From Prolixibacteraceae bacterium (GTDB taxonomy: Bacteria; Bacteroidota; Bacteroidia; Bacteroidales; Prolixibacteraceae), in contig SKHV01000441.1 of NCBI GenBank assembly GCA_007116765.1, forward strand, positions 1 to 6,083: 6,083 nt of DNA, in the 5' to 3' direction. The translations under genes and the position numbers were made by a program. Numbering within the stretch: the stretch's first letter is position 1; each line of letters opens with the position of its first letter. A model generated the notes under the pieces. That model was given only the letters and a program-made list of their open reading frames with translations, did no database searches and was not told where the DNA came from. Below are positions 1 through 5,097 of the stretch, piece after piece.

Positions 1-118
1 GCTTTCAAAAATCATTAACAAGCCTGTTCAGCAAGGCGTATTTGGCGCCCATATGGATGTGGAGCTTGTAAACGACGGCCCTGTTACAATAATCATCGAC
101 ACAAAACACAAAGAATAA
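1..118 (+). CDS. dtd: D-aminoacyl-tRNA deacylase, C-terminal end (partial)
   Basis: Only the last 38 codons are present (reading frame begins at base 2; TAA at 116-118), because the gene starts before the window. The visible tail contains GVFGAHMDVELVNDGPVT followed by an Ile-rich strand and an Asp. This is the conserved C-terminal signature of the DTD family, which normally reads close to G.FGA.M.V.LVNDGPVT..ID and includes the NxPxT-type motif (here N-D-G-P-V-T). The family hydrolyses D-amino acids, and mischarged glycine, from tRNA in the cytoplasm as a homodimer. The gene ends 4 bp before the MazG-like gene, so the two are probably cotranscribed. The identification rests on a short but very characteristic segment; the rest of the protein cannot be judged. 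Confidence 0.88.
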   Translation, partial: LSKIINKPVQQGVFGAHMDVELVNDGPVTIIIDTKHKE

Positions 119-122
119 GCAA

Positions 123-458
123 ATGAGCGACCTCACTATTAAACAAGCCCAACAGCAAGTTGACCAATGGATAAAAACCATTGGTGTGCGCTACTTCAGC
201 GAGCTTACCAACATGGCCATACTCACCGAAGAAGTTGGCGAACTGGCACGCATTATGGCCCGCCGTTATGGCGATCAGTCGTTCAAAGCCGGCGAAAATA
301 CCGGCTCCCCGTCCGATGAAATGGCCGACATACTTTGGGTGCTTATTTGCCTGGCCAACCAAACCGGAGTCGATTTGGAAGAAGCCCTTTTAAAAAACAT
401 AGAGAAAAAAACCAGCCGCGATGCACAACGGCATAAAGACAATCCAAAACTGAAGTAA
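123..458 (+). CDS. MazG-like nucleotide pyrophosphohydrolase
   Basis: A 111-residue all-alpha protein of the MazG/NTP-PPase superfamily, which hydrolyses nucleoside triphosphates to monophosphate plus pyrophosphate with Mg2+ and often cleans damaged or non-canonical nucleotides from the pool. The metal-binding motifs are visible: E36-E37-x-x-E40 (in LTEEVGELAR) and E66-x-x-D69 (in SDEMADIL), the classical EExxE...ExxD arrangement. The length equals a single MazG domain, so this is the compact form rather than the two-domain E. coli MazG. The start at 123 lies 4 bp after the dtd stop, with no clear Shine-Dalgarno, and the protein begins directly with the first helix. The exact substrate cannot be read from the sequence. 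Hand-counted GC over bases 1-420 is about 47%, higher than in the operon downstream. Confidence 0.87.
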   Translation: MSDLTIKQAQQQVDQWIKTIGVRYFSELTNMAILTEEVGELARIMARRYGDQSFKAGENTGSPSDEMADILWVLICLANQTGVDLEEALLKNIEKKTSRDAQRHKDNPKLK

Positions 459-515
459 ACCCAAGTCGGTCAGAAGCAAATACAACAACGTTGGCTTTCT
501 TATTTTCTACACATT

Positions 516-556
516 AATTGGTTTCTTGCCAAAATAACAGAACAATTGGTTTCCTG
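516..556. repeat. Direct repeat AATTGGTTTCyTG, two copies
   Basis: AATTGGTTTCTTG at 516-528 and AATTGGTTTCCTG at 544-556 match at 12 of 13 bases, with starts 28 bp apart. Both contain TTGGTT, which is also the left half of the palindrome at 682-697. They could be auxiliary half-sites for the adjacent GntR-type regulator, but the function is unproven and the sequence is AT-rich. Confidence 0.4.
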
Positions 557-598
557 AGCTTATAACTTCGAATATTTTTCAAACCGAAACAAACACTC

Positions 599-615
599 TA
601 TAAGCTAGGCTTATA
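599..615. repeat. Inverted repeat TATAAGC-TAG-GCTTATA
   Basis: Perfect 7-bp arms with a 3-base centre, lying 34 bp upstream of the -33 element of the operon promoter. Such a short-spaced dyad fits a dimeric regulator site better than a terminator, since no T-run follows. A further GCTTATA occurs at 558-564. It overlaps the left arm of the longer repeat at 602-646. Confidence 0.5.
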
Positions 616-646
616 AATGCTATAGTGCAAATTAATCGCCTAGCTT
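602..646. repeat. 9-bp inverted repeat AAGCTAGGC ... GCCTAGCTT
   Basis: AAGCTAGGC at 602-610 is exactly complementary in reverse to GCCTAGCTT at 638-646, with 27 bases between the arms. The right arm ends 2 bp before the TTTG -33 element at 649. The placement immediately upstream of the promoter suggests an activator or repressor site, or a loop formed by two sites. Which protein would bind is unknown. Confidence 0.45.
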
Positions 647-648
647 GC

Positions 649-679
649 TTTGGTTTATTGCATAAATATTGTATTTTTG
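649..679 (+). promoter_or_regulatory. Bacteroidota-type promoter for the iduronate-type operon
   Basis: TTTG at 649-652 and TATTTTTG at 672-679 match the Bacteroidota -33 (TTTG) and -7 (TAnnTTTG) elements, with a 19-bp spacer inside the known 17-23 bp range. Transcription should start around 683-688, inside the palindrome at 682-697. The regulator mRNA would then have a leader of only some 10-15 bases. Confidence 0.65.
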
Positions 680-681
680 GG

Positions 682-697
682 TATTGGTTAACCAATA
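682..697. promoter_or_regulatory. 16-bp perfect palindrome, probable GntR/FadR-family operator
   Basis: TATTGGTTAACCAATA reads identically on both strands. It starts 2 bp after the -7 box and touches the ATG at 698, so it covers the expected transcription start and the ribosome-landing zone. FadR-subfamily repressors bind dyads built on GGT..ACC, and the hexuronate repressors ExuR/UxuR use a core of the form TTGGTnnACCAA (from memory of the family), which this site fits. Autoregulation by the gene directly downstream is the natural reading. Confidence 0.75.
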
Positions 698-1402
698 ATG
701 ACATTCATGAGTGAAGTATTAGAAAAAATCCAAACGGTTGCTTTGGTTAAGCCCGAAGAACAAATAATTGAACAGATACAAAAATTAATTCGTGCAGGCG
801 ACCTCAAGCCCGGAGATAAATTGCCTCCGGAACGTGTGCTGGCTGAACGATTTGGGATAGGCCGCGGTTATGTTCGGAGAGCTTTACAAAAACTTGATTT
901 TTATGGTGTAATAAAAACTCAAAATCAAAGTGGTTCGTATGTATCCAACATAGGCATTGCCATAATAGATGGTTTGCTCAGTAATATACTTACTCTGGAA
1001 GAAGCCGGCATGGACTCACTTGTAGATGCCCGTTTGTTGATTGAGCCCGAAATTGCAGGTCTTGCTGCCGAAAGGGTACAAGCAACGGGAATAGACCGAT
1101 TGCGAAGTGCATATAACAGATATGCAAAAAAGATTATGGAAGGGGGCGATGCAATGGAAGAGGATATTTTATTTCATATACGCATTGCTGAACTTGCAGG
1201 AAATGTTGTGCTCCGTTCAATAATTATGATTCTTACTCAGGATATTATTCAAAAAACCAGACAAATAGAAGGCTGTGTAGGTTCAAGGGCGAAAGAAGCA
1301 CTAAAGGAGCATGAGTTGATATTGCAAGCCATTGAAAGCGGCCAAAAAGATGAAGCAATAAAAGCCATGAAATTACATTTAAATCATACCCGAAGAACTT
1401 AG
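698..1402 (+). CDS. GntR-family transcriptional regulator, FadR/FCD subfamily
   Basis: A 234-residue cytoplasmic DNA-binding regulator. An N-terminal winged helix (about residues 18-84) carries the GntR signature: an I.AG.L.PGDKLPPER segment, the recognition region FGIGRGYVRRAL, and the wing GVIKTQNQSGSYVS. A C-terminal FCD ligand domain (about 105-230) shows the R112-x3-E116 pair and the usual metal-ligand set D156-x3-H160, H205 and H227, so it probably binds a carboxylate effector through a metal ion. It is the first gene of the operon, 12 bp before the dehydrogenase, and lies just behind a palindromic operator. It is probably an autoregulated repressor responding to L-iduronate or 5-ketogluconate (inference). 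The ATG at 698 is used here; the in-frame ATG at 707 (M4) is an equally possible start and would leave the operator 9 bp clear of the coding region. Neither has a Shine-Dalgarno. Confidence 0.88.
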   Translation: MTFMSEVLEKIQTVALVKPEEQIIEQIQKLIRAGDLKPGDKLPPERVLAERFGIGRGYVRRALQKLDFYGVIKTQNQSGSYVSNIGIAIIDGLLSNILTLEEAGMDSLVDARLLIEPEIAGLAAERVQATGIDRLRSAYNRYAKKIMEGGDAMEEDILFHIRIAELAGNVVLRSIIMILTQDIIQKTRQIEGCVGSRAKEALKEHELILQAIESGQKDEAIKAMKLHLNHTRRT

Positions 1403-1414
1403 AAATTTATTGAC

Positions 1415-2179
1415 ATGCATGATATTTTTGACGTAAAAAACAAAATAGTTCTTATAACCGGCTCTACATCAGGCTTGGGCTTAGCTTTTGCCGAAGGGCT
1501 TGCCGAAAGGGGTGCAATTGTAGTACTTAATGGGCGAAACAATGAAAAACTGAATGAAATTGTTTTAAAAATGAAAGCAAAACATTTCAATGTGCATGGT
1601 TTTGCTTTTGATATCACAGATAATCAAAGTGTGAAAGATTCTGTTTCTTCAATTTTAAATACTTTGGGGGGGATTGATATTCTTGTAAATAATGCCGGAA
1701 TAAATATTAGGGCTCCTTTGCACGAGTTTGATGATGACGACTGGGATAAGGTAATTGGTATAAACCTGACCGGTACTTATAAAGTATCAAAAGCAGTTGC
1801 CCCTCACATGATTGAAAACCAAGGGGGGAAAATTATTAACATTGGTTCAATGCAAAGTGAATTAGGGCGGCCAACCATTACCCCCTATGCAGCTTCGAAA
1901 GGTGGAGTAAAAATGCTCACTAAAGGAATGGCTGTTGAATGGGCTAAATACAACATACAAGTAAATGCAATTGGTCCCGGCTATTTCAAAACGGAACTTA
2001 CCAAACCATTGTATGAAGATCCGGAATTTAATTCATGGCTTTGTCAACGAACTCCCAGCAACAGGTGGGGCGACCCGTCGGAACTTTTGGGTGCTTTGTT
2101 GTTTCTGGCTTCGGATGCCAGCAACTATGTAAACGGACATATGCTTTATGTAGATGGAGGCCTTTTGGCCAGTGTTTAA
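1415..2179 (+). CDS. idnO: Gluconate 5-dehydrogenase / 5-keto-D-gluconate reductase (SDR family)
   Basis: A 254-residue classical short-chain dehydrogenase, the same length as E. coli IdnO. Visible motifs are the cofactor loop T15-GSTSGL-G22, N92-N-A-G95, and the catalytic tetrad N117, S145, Y158 and K162 (YAASK). R41, just after the second beta strand, favours NADP(H). The C-terminal half matches my memory of E. coli IdnO closely: SMQSELGR.TITPYAASKG, the APGYFKTE-like loop (here IGPGYFKTEL), WLC.RTP..RWGDP.EL and VNGH...VDGG. KduD, the closest alternative, lacks the SMQSELGR stretch. IdnO reduces 5-keto-D-gluconate to D-gluconate in the cytoplasm. In E. coli it works in L-idonate catabolism with IdnD, but no idnD is seen here. 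The next gene, 17 bp downstream, is an isomerase that could supply its substrate. A run of seven G at 1666-1672 encodes Gly-Gly and the frame is intact. Confidence 0.85.
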   Translation: MHDIFDVKNKIVLITGSTSGLGLAFAEGLAERGAIVVLNGRNNEKLNEIVLKMKAKHFNVHGFAFDITDNQSVKDSVSSILNTLGGIDILVNNAGINIRAPLHEFDDDDWDKVIGINLTGTYKVSKAVAPHMIENQGGKIINIGSMQSELGRPTITPYAASKGGVKMLTKGMAVEWAKYNIQVNAIGPGYFKTELTKPLYEDPEFNSWLCQRTPSNRWGDPSELLGALLFLASDASNYVNGHMLYVDGGLLASV

Positions 2180-2196
2180 TCTTAAAAAAATAAACG

Positions 2197-2988
2197 ATGG
2201 ATACTCAAATAAAAAACCATCCTTCGCAATGGAAATATTCCAGTCCACAAACCGAAGGATTTCACGAGGTTGTAACGCCAGAAAATTCGCCATGTAAAGC
2301 TACCTGGGCATTTCGCTTAAATCTGAAAAAAGGGAGTGCGCATAAACTATATATGGATTCCATTGAACTGAATGGCTGTGTGGTAAAAGGAAGTGTTCGC
2401 ATTTTTCACTCAAATCATAATAATACGCTTATGGAGCGTGATTCATTCTATCTTCCGGGTAAAGAGAATCTGGAAGTTGAAGCACAGGAGGATTCTATCC
2501 TTTTTATTGGCGGAGGGCCGTACGAGGATAAAGGAACCTTTTTTATCAGACACTATGACCTCTCATTGCCCGTAGGCGATATCCATCAGATACACGGCAA
2601 ACACCCTTACCGGCGAGAGGTATTTATGACACTGGCACAGCAAGACACAGCTTCACGTTTGATATGTGGAATAACACAGGGCGATGAAGGAATGTGGACC
2701 AGCTGGCCACCACACCAGCACTCTGCCCACCTTGAGGAAGTGTATTGCTACTTCGATATTCCTTCTCCCAAATCGGCATTTCATTTTGCCAGCCGAAAGG
2801 AAGGGGAGTTTGAATACATCCATCCGGTATCGACAGGCGATTTTGTAATTGTGCCCGAAGGCTATCATCCAACATGTGGTATGCCCGGAGTTAAGAGTTG
2901 CTATTTCTGGATAATGTCAGCTCACCGCTCCGAAAGCAGGAGGTACGATCTTGCCATTGAAGATCCTAATTTTAAGAAAACCCTATAA
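2197..2988 (+). CDS. Cupin aldose-ketose isomerase of the IolB/KduI family
   Basis: A 263-residue two-cupin protein without a signal peptide, so cytoplasmic. The C-terminal cupin (about 135-255) carries the metal site: H173-x-H175-x4-E180 within the WTSWPPHQH...LEEVY stretch, and H224 in VPEGYHPT. This matches the H-x-H-x4-E...H site of KduI. The surrounding sequence (W.S.PPH.H, LEE.Y, VP.GYHP) resembles IolB, 5-deoxy-glucuronate isomerase. The insert that Bacillus IolB has between the second His and the Glu (from memory) is absent. IolB and KduI both convert an open-chain uronate aldose to a 5-keto aldonate. Automated annotation would probably say IolB, but no other myo-inositol genes are present and the neighbours are idnO and an iduronidase. 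L-iduronate to 5-keto-D-gluconate is therefore proposed (inference). The family is secure; the substrate is not. It starts with ATG after an A-rich leader. Confidence 0.8.
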   Translation: MDTQIKNHPSQWKYSSPQTEGFHEVVTPENSPCKATWAFRLNLKKGSAHKLYMDSIELNGCVVKGSVRIFHSNHNNTLMERDSFYLPGKENLEVEAQEDSILFIGGGPYEDKGTFFIRHYDLSLPVGDIHQIHGKHPYRREVFMTLAQQDTASRLICGITQGDEGMWTSWPPHQHSAHLEEVYCYFDIPSPKSAFHFASRKEGEFEYIHPVSTGDFVIVPEGYHPTCGMPGVKSCYFWIMSAHRSESRRYDLAIEDPNFKKTL

Positions 2989-2997
2989 TTATGAGAT

Positions 2998-4911
2998 ATG
3001 AATAAAAAAATTATTGTTGCTTTGTTACTTCTTGGTTTATCATACTTCTTAGCCGCTCAAACCGAATACGAAGCATACCACTACTCAGTTGATTTTGCCC
3101 AGGAAGGCAAAGCCCATCACATCTATTGGAACAGTACCGGTTTTACTCCGGGCGACTTGCTGTTGCGTAAAGACATGCAGCTTACACTTGATTACCTGGC
3201 CGCTGTTCCAAACCAAAAAACGACTTACATCAGACCTCATTGGTTGTTGAATCTAATTGGTAGCCGTGGAATTGGAACAAATAATCCTGAATTTAATTTC
3301 AGCCAATTAGATGCTGCATTGGATGAAATTATTTCGCGTGGCTTTAAGCCAATCTTCGAGATTATGGGCTTTCCCTCATTAGCTTGGAAAGTTGGCGACA
3401 ATGTATATGATGATGCCGCACAGGGACAAAAAAATCAATCCGTTCAGTGGAATCCCGACTTCAGCAAGGAAGATGACTATATGCAGTGGTATCACTTTGT
3501 AAAAGCTATGGTTTCTCATCTTGAAAAACGCTACGGTGAAGAAGAATTGAAAACATGGTTTTTTGAAAGTACCAATGAACCGGATATTCAACCTCATTTT
3601 TGGGACAGGAGCATTGCTGAGCTGCTAAATTACTGGGATGCCACCAGGGAGGCGATAAAAGCTGTTAATGTGGGATACAAGTTTGGTGGGCCGGGAACTG
3701 CAAGTGGCACCTCCGATGAGTTTAAAGCCATTCTTGCCCATGCCGATACAGGTATAAATGTAATTACTAAACAGCAGGGTTCAATTCCTGATTTTATTTC
3801 GGTGCATTGCAAAGCACTTCCATACCAAATGATTGATATGGAGATGGGGGTTATTGAGTATATACGTGAAAAGCATCCAAATTTTAAAGAAATCCCCTTT
3901 TGGAACAATGAAGCAGACCCCACCTGGGGTTGGTCTCAAGGGTACTGGTGGCGTGCACATCCGTGGTATGCATCATTTGTTGTACAGTCGATAGATGCAC
4001 ACAACAGGCTTTTGATTGATTCTACGAAAGTTAATTACGGGATACTGTTAAACGATTGCGGTTTTATGGGCGACTGGTATCAGCGCACATCACTTGCCAG
4101 GTTCACAAATCCGCTTGATGATGATAAATTCTGGCTTTTTAAAAAACCTGTTTTATCGGTAATGACCATGCTTGCCCTTGGTGAAGGAACCCGGTACGAT
4201 GTTCATGGATATCAATCTACAAGAGAGAATGTAGTAGTAATCCCTTCGCGGGCTCACACCGGAGAAATTGTAGTTTTATTGGCCAATAAGCCCTATTTTG
4301 GTGTTGTGCACGACGATAGGAATCAAAATGAAGATATTCCGCTACACCAAAAAAATAAGCACGATAAACAAGGTGCAGTAGTTAATTTGTCAATAAAAAA
4401 CCCGGGTTTTGAAAAACCTGAAATGATGTATTTACAGCTAGATGCTTTGCATGGCTATGCACATGGGGCATGGAAGAACATTGGGAAACCCGATACAATA
4501 TCATCCGATATTTATCGAATGGTTTCTGCAAACATGGATCCCGTAGTTGTAAGTCAAGAAATCGTAATTGATTGTGAAAACATTAATGTGGTTCTTCCAC
4601 CTTCTTCAGTTGCTTTATTAATTATCAGAGAAAAAGGTAAAAAGATGGATTTTGCATCGCCTGAAATAGAAAGCATAAAAGAATATTCGGGATTTAATGG
4701 TGAACGCAAGCAATTTATAAGCTGGAAGCAGGCCAAAGGTGCAATTGTTCGCTATAATGTATATGCTTCATACAACGAAGGTGAATACCAAAGGGTGAAT
4801 CCTTATCCTTTATTTGAACGAGGATACTTGAATGTGTTGCCGGACAATGTTGAAAATGTGAAATATAGAATTGAAGTTGTAAACAATGAAAAACTAAAAC
4901 GCAACCCATAG
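2998..4911 (+). CDS. Exported GH39 alpha-L-iduronidase-like glycoside hydrolase
   Basis: A 637-residue protein close in length to human alpha-L-iduronidase (653). A type I signal peptide covers about residues 1-20 (basic MNKK, hydrophobic core, likely cut at LAA|QT), with no lipobox, so the enzyme is periplasmic or secreted. The GH39 TIM barrel (about 30-400) has acid/base E194 in ESTNEPD and nucleophile E305 in WNNEADPTWGW. Residues aligned by motif to those that hold iduronate in human IDUA are all present: H81 (PHWLL), N193, H270 and K272 (SVHCK), G311-W312, D353 (LNDCGF) and R363 (QRTSLARF). K272 and R363 correspond to the carboxylate binders, which argues against a beta-xylosidase. A beta-sandwich (about 400-545) and a C-terminal fibronectin-III-like domain (about 552-630) repeat the IDUA architecture. 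Expected reaction: release of non-reducing terminal L-iduronate. It ends the operon, 9 bp after the isomerase. The four-codon frame at 2991 is ignored. Confidence 0.85.
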   Translation: MNKKIIVALLLLGLSYFLAAQTEYEAYHYSVDFAQEGKAHHIYWNSTGFTPGDLLLRKDMQLTLDYLAAVPNQKTTYIRPHWLLNLIGSRGIGTNNPEFNFSQLDAALDEIISRGFKPIFEIMGFPSLAWKVGDNVYDDAAQGQKNQSVQWNPDFSKEDDYMQWYHFVKAMVSHLEKRYGEEELKTWFFESTNEPDIQPHFWDRSIAELLNYWDATREAIKAVNVGYKFGGPGTASGTSDEFKAILAHADTGINVITKQQGSIPDFISVHCKALPYQMIDMEMGVIEYIREKHPNFKEIPFWNNEADPTWGWSQGYWWRAHPWYASFVVQSIDAHNRLLIDSTKVNYGILLNDCGFMGDWYQRTSLARFTNPLDDDKFWLFKKPVLSVMTMLALGEGTRYDVHGYQSTRENVVVIPSRAHTGEIVVLLANKPYFGVVHDDRNQNEDIPLHQKNKHDKQGAVVNLSIKNPGFEKPEMMYLQLDALHGYAHGAWKNIGKPDTISSDIYRMVSANMDPVVVSQEIVIDCENINVVLPPSSVALLIIREKGKKMDFASPEIESIKEYSGFNGERKQFISWKQAKGAIVRYNVYASYNEGEYQRVNPYPLFERGYLNVLPDNVENVKYRIEVVNNEKLKRNP

Positions 4912-5037
4912 TACATCGTAGTGTTAGTATGTTCCATATATTGAGATTTGTATGTGTCTGGCTTATCTGTATTTACAATTTGCATATCCGATTTTTACGA
5001 TTTGTCAACTGTAATAGGTAAATCTTATTTATTTTGA

Positions 5038-5056
5038 AATTTTCTGAATGAAAATT
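5038..5056. repeat. Short AT-rich inverted repeat upstream of the propeller gene
   Basis: AATTTTC at 5038-5044 and GAAAATT at 5050-5056 are perfect 7-bp arms around a 5-base loop, 41 bp before the ATG at 5098. It is too AT-rich and poorly placed for a terminator of the iduronidase gene. It could be an operator or chance. The rest of the 4912-5097 gap shows no convincing terminator or consensus promoter. Confidence 0.3.
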
Positions 5057-5097
5057 GAAATCAAGTTAAATAAGCAGCAAACACAAAACGAATTGTC

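Noticed and set aside
93..362. Reverse-strand frame of 89 codons
   Set aside because: Fully antisense to the dtd end and the MazG-like gene, both of which carry conserved motifs on the + strand.
486..493. CAACGTTG palindrome followed by a pyrimidine-rich stretch as a terminator of the MazG-like gene
   Set aside because: The palindrome has no loop and cannot form a useful hairpin, and the downstream tract is not a continuous T-run.
1666..1672. Run of seven G as a possible frameshift error
   Set aside because: The frame reads Leu-Gly-Gly-Ile through it and continues cleanly to NNAG and YAASK, so no base is missing or extra.
1415..2179. Reading the dehydrogenase as KduD (2-deoxy-gluconate / DKII dehydrogenase)
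   Set aside because: The SMQSELGR, PYAASKG, PGYFKTE and WLC.RTP..RWGDP stretches match remembered IdnO much better than KduD, and the length equals IdnO. KduD-like activity as a side reaction is not excluded.
2998..4911. Reading the glycosidase as a GH39 beta-xylosidase
   Set aside because: Xylosidases do not need carboxylate-binding residues, and here K272 and R363 plus the IDUA-like beta-sandwich and fibronectin-III-like tail are present.
4912..5036. Terminator for the operon, or promoter TATTTTG (5030-5036) for the propeller gene
   Set aside because: No stable GC stem with a T-run is visible; the -7-like box lacks one spacer base and the nearest upstream TTG is 25 bp away, outside the normal spacing.
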